61,233 nucleotides of DNA. It comes from Calothrix sp. MO_192.B10. Its GTDB lineage: Bacteria; Cyanobacteriota; Cyanobacteriia; Cyanobacteriales; Nostocaceae. The notes beneath the pieces are model-generated. The model saw only the letters and a program-made list of their open reading frames with translations, was not told the origin of the DNA and ran no database searches. The stretch is from positions 1 to 61,233 of the forward strand of contig JASJDS010000003.1 of NCBI GenBank assembly GCA_030065055.1, read 5' to 3'. A program made the translations under genes and the position numbers. Below are positions 9,377 through 16,460 of the stretch, in pieces (within the stretch, counting starts at the first letter, position 1; every line of letters starts with the position of its first letter).

Positions 9377-9844
9377 ATGATCCATCTCAGTGAAGAACAA
9401 TTACAAACAATTCGCACCCATGCCCAAAAGACCTATCCTGAAGAGTGTTGTGGTATTTTGTTTGGTCACCTTGCTGATGATGGTAAAACAGTTGTAGAAG
9501 TTATGCCCACAGAAAATGCTTGGCAAGGGGATACAGCCGGAGATTTCCCTGGGGATAGCCAAGAATATAGTAAACGAAGAAGGTATGCGATCGCACCCCA
9601 AGTAATGTTACAAGCACAAAAACAAGCCAGGGAGCAAAACCTTGAGATTGTCGGCTTTTACCACTCCCATCCCGATTATCCCGCCATTCCTTCCGAATTT
9701 GACCGCTTGTGTGCTTGGCAAGAATATTCGTATATTATAGTTGCCGTTAAAAATGGCATATCAACTGACATCAACAGTTGGTGTTTAGATCCAAATCAAC
9801 AGTTTAAACCAGAGAAAGTTCGCAACTTGGGTAAAAAACTATAA
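9377..9844 (+). CDS. JAMM/MPN-family metallopeptidase (M67)
   Basis: A 155-aa zinc isopeptidase-like protein. The JAMM motif is complete: Glu in PEECCGILFG (residues 21-30) and HSHPDYPAIPSEFD (His96, His98, Ser106, Asp109). Bacterial members trim the C-terminus of ubiquitin-like sulfur carriers (ThiS/MoaD/CysO type) or release bound products. I set the start at the ATG at 9377; the frame is open back to 9245 only because of a tandem repeat, and that part is not JAMM-like. It is followed 68 bp later by a MoeB/MoeZ E1-rhodanese gene in the same direction, which supports a joint role in sulfur-carrier processing. No carrier gene is adjacent. The exact substrate is unknown. Confidence 0.88.
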   Translation: MIHLSEEQLQTIRTHAQKTYPEECCGILFGHLADDGKTVVEVMPTENAWQGDTAGDFPGDSQEYSKRRRYAIAPQVMLQAQKQAREQNLEIVGFYHSHPDYPAIPSEFDRLCAWQEYSYIIVAVKNGISTDINSWCLDPNQQFKPEKVRNLGKKL

Positions 9845-9912
9845 AAGAATATAGGTAAAAAGGTGTCATTTTTAGTTACCATAAAAAGTCTGCGCTTCCT
9901 CATCGAAATGCT

Positions 9913-11085
9913 ATGCTGAATCCCAATCTGGATCAAATCCAGTTGACACAAGATGATTACGAACGCTACTCCCGCCACCTGATTTTACCCGAAGTCGGAT
10001 TAGAAGGGCAGAAGCGTCTTAAAGCAGCCAGTGTGCTGTGTATTGGTACGGGTGGACTAGGTTCCCCATTACTGTTATATTTGGCAGCGGCAGGTATCGG
10101 GCGCATCGGGATTGTAGATTTCGATGTGGTTGATACTTCTAACCTGCAACGCCAAGTCATTCATGGTACATCTTGGGTGGGTAAGCCCAAAATTGAATCA
10201 GCCAAGAACCGCATCCACGAAATTAACCCCCATTGCCAGGTTGATTTATACGAAACCCGTCTGAGTGCAGAAAATGCCCTCGATATCATTAGACTCTATG
10301 ATGTGGTGGTTGATGGTACGGATAATTTCCCCACCCGCTATTTAGTTAACGATGCTTGCGTGCTAGAGAATAAGCCCAATGTATACGGTTCTATTTTCCG
10401 TTTTGAAGGGCAAGCAACGGTATTTAACTATGAAGGTGGACCAAATTACCGCGACTTGTATCCCGAACCACCACCACCAGGAATGGTTCCCTCCTGTGCG
10501 GAAGGCGGGGTTCTGGGAATTTTGCCGGGAATTATTGGTGTCATCCAAGCCACAGAAACCGTAAAGATTGTCATGGGGCAGGGTAATACCCTCAGTGGGC
10601 GATTGCTCCTGTACAATGCCTTAGAAATGCAGTTCCGGGAGTTGAAGTTACGTCCCAACCCCGTTCGTCCAGTAATTGAAAAACTGATTGATTACGAGCA
10701 ATTCTGTGGTATACCTCAAGCCCAGGCACAAGAGGCAGAAGAACAGGCTGCTATTCAAGAAATTACAGTTGCACAATTAAAGCAATTGCTAGACAGCGGT
10801 GCCGATGATTTTACGCTTCTGGATGTTCGTAACCCCCATGAGTATGAAATCGCCCGGATTCCTGGTTCTGTTTTAATACCTCTATCGGAAATTGAATCTG
10901 GTACGGGTGTGGACAAAATCAAAGAATTGTTCAATGGAGACAGGTTATATGCCCATTGTAAAATGGGTGGCCGTTCTGCAAAAGCCCTGGCTATCCTCAA
11001 ACAAGCTGGCATTGAAGGGGTAAATGTGAAGGGTGGTATTACCGCTTGGAGCAAGGAAATCGACCCCTCTGTACCCACCTATTAA
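9913..11085 (+). CDS. moeB: MoeB/ThiF-type adenylyltransferase with C-terminal rhodanese domain (MoeZ-like)
   Basis: E1-like enzyme that adenylates the C-terminal glycine of a small sulfur carrier (MoaD/ThiS/CysO type) and then passes on sulfur through its rhodanese domain. Domain order: ThiF/MoeB Rossmann fold (about 15-250) with nucleotide loop GTGGLG (45-50), the DFDVVDTSNLQRQ helix-strand motif and DGTDNFPTRYL, then rhodanese (about 280-390) with active loop HCKMGGRS, Cys349. The CxxC zinc pairs of E. coli MoeB are not evident, as in MoeZ proteins. At 390 aa it has the expected size for the cyanobacterial fusion. The JAMM peptidase upstream suggests a shared operon. Molybdopterin, thiamine and cysteine pathways are all possible users. 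Confidence 0.9.
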   Translation: MLNPNLDQIQLTQDDYERYSRHLILPEVGLEGQKRLKAASVLCIGTGGLGSPLLLYLAAAGIGRIGIVDFDVVDTSNLQRQVIHGTSWVGKPKIESAKNRIHEINPHCQVDLYETRLSAENALDIIRLYDVVVDGTDNFPTRYLVNDACVLENKPNVYGSIFRFEGQATVFNYEGGPNYRDLYPEPPPPGMVPSCAEGGVLGILPGIIGVIQATETVKIVMGQGNTLSGRLLLYNALEMQFRELKLRPNPVRPVIEKLIDYEQFCGIPQAQAQEAEEQAAIQEITVAQLKQLLDSGADDFTLLDVRNPHEYEIARIPGSVLIPLSEIESGTGVDKIKELFNGDRLYAHCKMGGRSAKALAILKQAGIEGVNVKGGITAWSKEIDPSVPTY

Positions 11086-11139
11086 GGTACGGGAACATTC
11101 CAAATTTTGATCAATAATCTGCCGAGTTGCGGATATTTA

Positions 11140-11203
11140 GATCCCCGACTTCTATCCAAAAAATCCCTATGATGTGCGGAGATTTATTGAAGAAGTCGGG
11201 GAT
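11140..11203. repeat. Interrupted copy of the GATCCCCGACTTCTT palindrome
   Basis: Arms GATCCCCGACTTCT (11140-11153) and AGAAGTCGGGGAT (11191-11203) are separated by about 37 bp. Tighter copies lie at 34421-34453 and 49866-49896, and a half copy at 178-195. This one lies soon after the moeB stop codon and might act as a terminator. Confidence 0.6.
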
Positions 11204-11306
11204 ATTTTATCCCTCTGTTAACGGAACTTAGACAAAAACTAGCCAATATAGTGCTACGAAATTAGGTTAGGACATCCTTGAGTGCTGAAATCCATGAGCA
11301 GTCCAC

Positions 11307-11334
11307 TTTTGACTTTTGACTTTTGACTTTTGAC
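11307..11334. repeat. Heptamer tandem repeat (TTTTGAC)n
   Basis: Four copies of TTTTGAC in the moeB-Uma2 spacer. The rest of the 11086-11446 spacer shows no gene that I can support. Confidence 0.8.
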
Positions 11335-11446
11335 TTGCGCGTAGCGCTATATAGCCCACATTCCGCAGGTAGAGAAAAACTACAAGGATTTGAGGCTTAT
11401 TTTGTCCCCAAAAATGTTCAAGTCCCGCTAGATGATTTCTGTGATT

Positions 11447-12022
11447 TTACCAAATCTTCTCTAAATCCAGCACAAATCCAGGTAAAACCTCCTCACCCGA
11501 CAAACTACTAGGATTCTCTAAAATTTCTACTTCCTGTCCAATCCGATAAATTTCAACTTGTCGCAATTTACGATTAATTAACCAACCCAAACGTAAACCA
11601 TTTTCTTGATATTCTTTCATCTTTTTTTGAGTTGTTTTTAAACTATCGCTGAGGGAAAGTAATTCAATCACAAAATCAGGACAAATAGGCGGAAATTTTT
11701 CTTTTTCTTCTGATTGCAGGGTATCCCATCTTGATAATTTTATCCAAGAAGCATCAGGAGAGCGCACTGCTGAATTAGGTAACGTAAAACCAGTGGAAGA
11801 ATCGAAAACTACTCCTAAAGTTTCGTCACGATTCCACATTCCTAGTTGAGCGGTTATATTAGCATTGCGGATGCTAGTTAAACCACCCACAAGAGGCATC
11901 AAGACTATAGTACCATCAGCATTTCGCTCAAACCGAATCAGTTCATTTATTTGACATAGCTCAAAGAATTGCTCGTCTGTTAGTTGAATGACGGGATTGA
12001 GGTTGAGCGTGAGAGCATTCAT
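11447..12022 (-). CDS. Uma2-family (DUF820) PD-(D/E)XK nuclease-like protein, copy A
   Basis: Uma2/DUF820 proteins are small, highly multiplied cyanobacterial proteins with a restriction-endonuclease-like fold; their role is not settled. This 191-aa copy shows the core motifs: Asp in RSPDASW, PDFVIELLS with the Glu of the ExxS segment, and the W-LINRKLRQVEIY strand. Start at the ATG 12022 (MNALTLNLNP). A second copy lies at 12569-13144 on the same strand. The last 60 residues of the two are almost identical while the N-terminal halves differ clearly, which points to gene conversion or partial duplication. The third Uma2 at 56236 is a different subtype. The family call is firm; nuclease activity is inferred from the fold only. 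Confidence 0.88.
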   Translation of the reverse strand: MNALTLNLNPVIQLTDEQFFELCQINELIRFERNADGTIVLMPLVGGLTSIRNANITAQLGMWNRDETLGVVFDSSTGFTLPNSAVRSPDASWIKLSRWDTLQSEEKEKFPPICPDFVIELLSLSDSLKTTQKKMKEYQENGLRLGWLINRKLRQVEIYRIGQEVEILENPSSLSGEEVLPGFVLDLEKIW

Positions 12023-12225
12023 CGGTAGGGTAAAAAGGGAATTTAAGTGCTTAAGATAATTGCAACTCTACTATACTTCACATGGGCAGATATCGCGTTT
12101 TTACCTTACTCTGAGCGCATCAAATAATCTCACCTGATGCTTTACACAAAAGCTCAGATGATGAACCTGTCCAGTATACATTAGTGATATGCGGTATATT
12201 TATTGCAAGTGATTCAATATTAACT

Positions 12226-12282
12226 ATGCTTACCTTCGAGCAAGTCCTTGATAACGTAATGCAGCTGCCTATTGTATGTCCT
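12226..12282 (+). pseudogene. Truncated antitoxin-like gene (N-terminus only)
   Basis: An ATG at 12226 opens MLTFEQVLDNVMQLPIV, which matches the start of small cyanobacterial antitoxin-like proteins (MLTLEQVLDNVMQLP... pattern, from memory). After about 18 codons the frame runs into a MITE-like element and stops. No continuation was found after the element, so this is a stump. Confidence 0.5.
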
Positions 12283-12416
12283 AGGGACTGTTTTCAAACT
12301 CATTCGTAGGTTGGGTAGAAGTTCGTGAAACCCAACAAATCGACGAAGAATGTTGGGTTTCGTCCCTCAACTCAACCTACAATTTAGGTTAATGTGAGGT
12401 TTGAAAACACGCCCTA
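12282..12416. mobile_element. MITE-like element with TA duplication and nested palindrome
   Basis: Terminal inverted repeats GGGACTGTTTTCAAACTCA (left) and TGAGGTTTGAAAACACGCCC (right) are bounded by TA on both sides, as for Tc/mariner (IS630-type) insertions. The inner part is itself an inverted repeat with GTAGGTTGGGT / CTCAACCTAC and AACCCAAC / TGTTGGGTT arms, related to 13616-13690. It is about 131 bp long and encodes no protein. Confidence 0.7.
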
Positions 12417-12461
12417 TTCCCTTCGGTGTTGTAAGATTACCTCTCTCCTACATCTCTCTAT

Positions 12462-12493
12462 CCTCTGCGTTCTCTGCGCCTTTGCGGTTTTTT
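12462..12493. repeat. Dispersed repeat related to the one inside uvrA
   Basis: CCTCTGCGTTCTCTGCGCCT followed by TTGCGGTTTTTT; the relative in uvrA is at 1911-1940. It lies in debris between the two Uma2 genes. Confidence 0.6.
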
Positions 12494-12495
12494 AA

Positions 12496-12552
12496 TCAGT
12501 AATCTTGGCGGGATAGGAGTAATTCTTGAGCAGTTTCTATCCATTCCTGCAT
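12496..12552 (-). pseudogene. HicB-like antitoxin tail (remnant 1)
   Basis: Read on the minus strand this encodes MQEWIETAQELLLSRQDY, resembling the C-terminal EWIETAQELG... segment of HicB-family antitoxins. No N-terminal part and no HicA toxin are present. It sits directly after the stop codon of the second Uma2 gene. Confidence 0.45.
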
Positions 12553-12568
12553 GATAATTTCTGTGATT

Positions 12569-13144
12569 TTACCAAATCTTCTCTAAATCCAGTACAAATC
12601 CAGGTAAAACATCTTCACCCGACAAGCTACTAGGATTCTCTAAAATTTCTACTTCTTGTCCAATTCGATAAACTTCAACTTGTCGCAATTTGCGATTAAT
12701 TAACCAACCCAAACGTACACCATTTTCTTGATCTTCTTCCATCTTTTTTTGAGTCGCTTTCAAACTATCACTGGGTGACAGTAACTCAATCACAAAATCA
12801 GGAGAAAGCGGTAAAAATCTTGTTTGTTGCTCCGTTGTTAATGCATTCCAACGTTCTAATTTTACCCAAGAAGCATCAGGAGAACGATCCGCACCGTTGG
12901 GAAGTTTGAAGCCACCAGAAGAATCAAATGCAATTCCCGTTCCATCTAAATCTGCCCAATTAAATAATTGTTGGTTTATCCTACCATTACGATTGCTGCT
13001 TTCTCCTCCGACTGGTGGCATTATTATTAGTTCCCCGGTAGCATTGCGTTCAAATCTTAAATCTTTATTTGCCTGACATAGCTGAAAAAATTGCTCGTCT
13101 GTTAAATCAAGGATGGGTTTGAAATCGATTGTTACGGCTTCCAT
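12569..13144 (-). CDS. Uma2-family (DUF820) PD-(D/E)XK nuclease-like protein, copy B
   Basis: Second 191-aa Uma2 paralog, start ATG 13144 (MEAVTIDFKPILDLTDEQFF). Motifs: DRSPDASWVKL with the catalytic-type Asp, PDFVIELLSPSDSL, and GWLINRKLRQVEVY. The C-terminal third differs from copy A by only a few residues, and the matching DNA is also nearly identical. The N-terminal two thirds share only the family pattern. The pair is separated by about 550 bp that hold an antitoxin stump, a MITE and repeats, so the duplication was followed by insertions. The function is unknown; nuclease activity is plausible because of the fold. Confidence 0.88.
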   Translation of the reverse strand: MEAVTIDFKPILDLTDEQFFQLCQANKDLRFERNATGELIIMPPVGGESSNRNGRINQQLFNWADLDGTGIAFDSSGGFKLPNGADRSPDASWVKLERWNALTTEQQTRFLPLSPDFVIELLSPSDSLKATQKKMEEDQENGVRLGWLINRKLRQVEVYRIGQEVEILENPSSLSGEDVLPGFVLDLEKIW

Positions 13145-13202
13145 AGGGTTTTACCCAACAATAACCATTGTACTAATTTTACGCGGACATCAACCTTCGC
13201 TT

Positions 13203-13538
13203 CTAATTCACTGCATATTCTGTAAATTGCCTCATAAAAGGAGACTGAAACCCTAATACAATATCTTCCTTGGGAACTCCCGCAGCTACCAGATTAGCAG
13301 CAATATCATCTTCTGTACTATTCCACTGAAGCCAAATTTTTCCACCCTTAATATCAATATGAATAATACAACTATGTACCCAATTTTGACCTTCCCAGCC
13401 TACATTAACTATTTGATAATGGTCGCGTTCTTTATCAAAAATTGTCTCTACTTCTATATTTACATAAGCTGGTTTGTTCTCACTATAATCATGTAATTTT
13501 TTTTGTACAAGCTGGCGATATCTATTTAATTTATCCAT
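13203..13538 (-). CDS. xisI: XisI family protein (fdxN-element excision controlling factor-like)
   Basis: A 111-aa protein starting MDKLNRYRQLVQKKLHDYSE and ending GFQSPFMRQFTEYAVN; the pattern HIDIKGGKIWLQWN-STED-IAANLVAAGVPKEDIVLGF is diagnostic of XisI. XisI and its usual partner XisH were named for control of fdxN-element excision in heterocysts, but most copies lie outside that element and behave like a mobile gene pair. Here no XisH gene lies upstream (13539 on), only a palindromic repeat and toxin-antitoxin genes, so this copy is an orphan. A GAGGTG ribosome-binding sequence precedes the ATG. Confidence 0.88.
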   Translation of the reverse strand: MDKLNRYRQLVQKKLHDYSENKPAYVNIEVETIFDKERDHYQIVNVGWEGQNWVHSCIIHIDIKGGKIWLQWNSTEDDIAANLVAAGVPKEDIVLGFQSPFMRQFTEYAVN

Positions 13539-13615
13539 TAAAAATCACCTCGTGCTCTACATTTTACAGCCATTATTAAAGCTCAATACAGTTCAATTAA
13601 ACTATGAAAATTATT

Positions 13616-13690
13616 GTAGGTTGGGTGGAGGAACGGAACCCAACATTATCAACTATTTGTTGGGTTACGCTATCGCTTCACCCAACCTAC
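13616..13690. repeat. GTAGGTTGGGT palindromic repeat
   Basis: GTAGGTTGGGTGGAG... pairs with ...CACCCAACCTAC, with inner GAACCCAAC / GTTGGGTT arms: a nested hairpin of about 75 bp. The same pattern forms the core of the MITE at 12282-12416. It is a widespread cyanobacterial repeat type. Confidence 0.75.
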
Positions 13691-13722
13691 TTACTTACCC
13701 AATAATAACTATTTTAATAGTT

Positions 13723-13805
13723 TTAGGCGAACATCAATCGTTTCTTAGATTTGGGAATTGTATAGCCTAATTCTTGAGCGGTTTCTATCTGTTCTTGGAT
13801 AATAT
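13723..13805 (-). pseudogene. HicB-like antitoxin tail (remnant 2)
   Basis: Minus-strand translation gives IIQEQIETAQELGYTIPK, then SKKRLMFA and a stop: the typical C-terminal end of HicB-family antitoxins (EWIETAQELG.TIP.P.GRLMLA pattern). It is joined end to end with the DUF5615 stop codon at 13806. The N-terminal part and a HicA toxin are missing. Confidence 0.55.
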
Positions 13806-14162
13806 TCAGTTATCAAGCTTACGAATACGGATACTTATGGGTGTAATAACTGTGAAAGCTCCTCTTAACTCACTAACATGTTCATTAATTGCAGAAGAAA
13901 TAATCTCTGCTTTACGAGTGTTAGATAATCCTGATAATCGAATAAAAACAACACCAGACGAAATACGACGCAAACGAAAAACTAATTCACCAAAATCTTT
14001 ATCATACGTCAATAATAAAGCTGCTTCCTGATTAGCCAAGTCTAATACTTCATCATCAGAAATTCCTGGTTCCATTTCCACGACGTACAGGACAAAATGA
14101 CCATCTTGTCGCAAACGTTCAACAACTTGTAAATCTATATTTTCGTCTGCTAGAAAGTTCAA
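13806..14162 (-). CDS. DUF5615 PIN-like toxin
   Basis: A 118-aa protein starting MNFLADENIDLQVVERLRQDGH. DUF5615 proteins have a PIN-like (Mut7-C related) RNase fold; the acidic residues are visible in LADENID, DDEVLDLANQ and LTYDKDFGELV. Start ATG at 14162 overlaps the end of the DUF433 gene by 4 bp (ATGA), which shows translational coupling. This is the toxin half of the common DUF433/DUF5615 pair, which probably limits translation or cleaves RNA when unbound. The gene ends exactly where a HicB-like remnant begins. Activity is inferred from the family. Confidence 0.88.
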   Translation of the reverse strand: MNFLADENIDLQVVERLRQDGHFVLYVVEMEPGISDDEVLDLANQEAALLLTYDKDFGELVFRLRRISSGVVFIRLSGLSNTRKAEIISSAINEHVSELRGAFTVITPISIRIRKLDN

Positions 14163-14404
14163 GAAGCTGTCTCTACTATGGGGTAAATCACATCATACCG
14201 CAAAGCTTCAGCAGCAAAGGCTAAAGCTGCTTGAATCGATTCACGGGTGAGTCGTGGATGGGATTCTAGGATTTGTTCTGGTGTTTCACCAGCAGCTAAT
14301 TTTTCTAGAATCAACTCAACGGTGATACGGGTTCCTGCAATTACAGGTTTTCCCATCATCACTTTTGGATTGGATACAACCAATTGTTTCAGGGGATTTG
14401 ACAT
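14159..14404 (-). CDS. DUF433 antitoxin
   Basis: An 81-aa protein, start ATG 14404, with the DUF433 pattern: VSNPKVMMGKPVIAGTRITV, then ELILEKLAAGETPEQILESHPRLT and IQAALAFAAEAL. This is a winged-helix-like DNA-binding fold found as the antitoxin gene before DUF5615 toxins. Its last codons overlap the toxin start by 4 bp, so the two form one operon with antitoxin first. It probably binds the toxin and represses the operon promoter, which should lie in 14405-14550. Confidence 0.88.
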   Translation of the reverse strand: MSNPLKQLVVSNPKVMMGKPVIAGTRITVELILEKLAAGETPEQILESHPRLTRESIQAALAFAAEALRYDVIYPIVETAS

Positions 14405-14554
14405 TGTTTTAGCTCATCGCTTATTTCTTATATACTGGCACTAGTAGTGAGACACTGTACTCTGCACAGTTTCAAAAGTGATAATTTCTATAAATCCCAT
14501 AAAAAACTAATCGCGTTTTTTCTACTACAAGCGTTCTACTGAAGAAAGATATTG

Positions 14555-16357
14555 TTATTGAAATAAGCTATACACAGCACTAATTTTTTCACCAGATAAC
14601 TCTTGAGGTTGTTTTTCATGCCCATCTCTTATGTAGAGCTTGTTGTTATACCATACAGGCTCTTTCCCTGCTTGTATTTCAATCATCAATACTGTATGAT
14701 TTTGGTATGTAATGGGAGTTAATGCTGTATTCACACTAGTTTTTAGCCATTCAGGTAATTGAGAGTCTCTAATTTTTCGACTAATTTGCAAGATGTACTG
14801 ATCGAGTGTTATGTCCTGGATTTTGGCTTCTCTTTCTATTCCGACAATACCAAATGGAAAAAATCTAGGTGCAGATATGTGGTCGAGATTTTCGATAAGC
14901 TTAGTATCTTTTTCTGTATCAGATATACCCAAAAATATATATCCTTTTTTACCTTTACCTAGATTCGCTATAGCTGCAATATTTTGACAAATTTTACTAA
15001 AACAATTGCTGTCAAAAATACGATTAGAAGGGTTTAATGACAGTAGCCCTTGTTTGAAATCATAATTTGGAGCTTCTGTTTTTGAACGCCTTAGATAATT
15101 TTCTAAATCTATGGCATAAGATCCACTGCTACGAATTGTAGAAGTTGATGATTTAAAATAACTCTGAATTAATCCTTTAGTAAGATTGATATTTTTAGTT
15201 CTTTTATCTGTTGTAATACTAGAACTTACTTCAATGTTTCCCATTAGTCCCGTTACTGCATTAAAAATTTCCTGATAATCAAAAGGTTCCTTGGATTCTT
15301 TGATGATTAGATCATAAAAAGCCATAAATAATGTATAAAATGGCTCTTTAACCGGATTGCTAACTCCTCCATCACGACTTAAAATTCTTCTGAGAAAGTT
15401 TTTATCATTTCCTGAGTCTGTAGATGATAGTGAATTAACTGCATTTTGGATGTATGATATTATCGCTTTAATATCTTGTTTCAAATTTTCTATTCCATAT
15501 CTTGTAACTGCTAGTTCGATTTCATCTGACTTATCTGTATTGCCCTTGCCATAATAGGAATCAAAGTTGTCTTTTTTTGCTGGAAAGGGTTTTCCTAAAG
15601 CTATAGAAAGTATGATATCTGCCAACAATTGTTCATCTGCACTCTCCCGCAAATCGGAATTTCTGATAATACCTTGACGACACCAAAATGTATCTTCTGC
15701 AAGAACTCCATATCCTAAATCAATAGATTTATAATCAATACTAATTTCAGGCATTTCTGTGAGGGGAACAATTTCCATCGATACATCACCTCTGATTTCA
15801 GAAGCTAATGATTTTACTAATTCTGCAAAGTTACTTGTCACTCCAGCTTGTCTGACTTCTTGAGCTGATAAATGTTTTCCATTGGAATTAATTCTGTTAA
15901 ACACATCTTCAATTTCTTTGTTACTGTTAGCCTCATAGACAGTAACGGCTAATGAATATTCTAAAAAATCTACACAATCTTGAGCATTTAATAAATTGTC
16001 TGTGCTAGTTTCTACTCGTTGAAATACTCCTTGATTATTTAGTTCATTAGCCAATGGATGCTTTGTAACATCAAAAAATTTAGCATTAATTGAAAATTGA
16101 TTTTCAATCAAGCTAAAAATAGCATTTAATCGTTGCATCCCGTCAATTATTTCATACATATCCTTTCCATCTTTTTTGAATTTTCCAAATAAAATTAGTG
16201 GAATGGGATATTTTAATAGGATGCTTTCGATTAAAGATGCTTTCTCTGATTTAGTCCATACAAGTTTACGTTGGTATCTACGATTGACAATAAGATTATT
16301 TTCTCTATAAAGACGATATAGTTCCAATATACTCATTCCTTTAGGTGTAATACTCAT
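14555..16357 (-). CDS. DUF262 (GmrS-type) protein fused to a C-terminal Schlafen/AlbA_2-like domain
   Basis: A 600-aa protein. The N-terminal half carries DUF262 motifs of the GmrSD/ParB-like NTPase fold: RRYQRKLVW (residues 27-35), LIESILLKYPIPLILF and DGMQRL (72-77), then FNRINSNGKHLSAQEVRQA. The C-terminal part (about 425-590) has the AlbA_2/Schlafen pattern: NYDFKQGLLSL, IAAIANLGKGKKGYIFLGI, then an IEIQAGKEPVWYNNKLYIRDG segment. DUF262 proteins include nucleotide-driven defence nucleases; AlbA_2 domains occur in RNA-binding or RNA-cutting regulators. Joined in one chain, they suggest an anti-phage effector. The usual GmrSD HNH domain (DUF1524) is not seen. It lies beside a toxin-antitoxin pair and upstream of chlH. 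Function is inferred. Confidence 0.75.
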   Translation of the reverse strand: MSITPKGMSILELYRLYRENNLIVNRRYQRKLVWTKSEKASLIESILLKYPIPLILFGKFKKDGKDMYEIIDGMQRLNAIFSLIENQFSINAKFFDVTKHPLANELNNQGVFQRVETSTDNLLNAQDCVDFLEYSLAVTVYEANSNKEIEDVFNRINSNGKHLSAQEVRQAGVTSNFAELVKSLASEIRGDVSMEIVPLTEMPEISIDYKSIDLGYGVLAEDTFWCRQGIIRNSDLRESADEQLLADIILSIALGKPFPAKKDNFDSYYGKGNTDKSDEIELAVTRYGIENLKQDIKAIISYIQNAVNSLSSTDSGNDKNFLRRILSRDGGVSNPVKEPFYTLFMAFYDLIIKESKEPFDYQEIFNAVTGLMGNIEVSSSITTDKRTKNINLTKGLIQSYFKSSTSTIRSSGSYAIDLENYLRRSKTEAPNYDFKQGLLSLNPSNRIFDSNCFSKICQNIAAIANLGKGKKGYIFLGISDTEKDTKLIENLDHISAPRFFPFGIVGIEREAKIQDITLDQYILQISRKIRDSQLPEWLKTSVNTALTPITYQNHTVLMIEIQAGKEPVWYNNKLYIRDGHEKQPQELSGEKISAVYSLFQ

Positions 16358-16460
16358 AATCTATTATTTATTTTTTTAGAATTGACAATAAATTTAAATC
16401 ATAAAATAAGGGTGGACTATTTGCCCACCCTCATTATTGAACTCTTACTCAAGATACTCG

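Noticed and set aside
11323-11511. A 62-aa plus-strand ORF between moeB and Uma2 copy A
   Set aside because: It starts in a tandem repeat and overlaps the 3' end of the Uma2 gene on the other strand; no recognisable domain.
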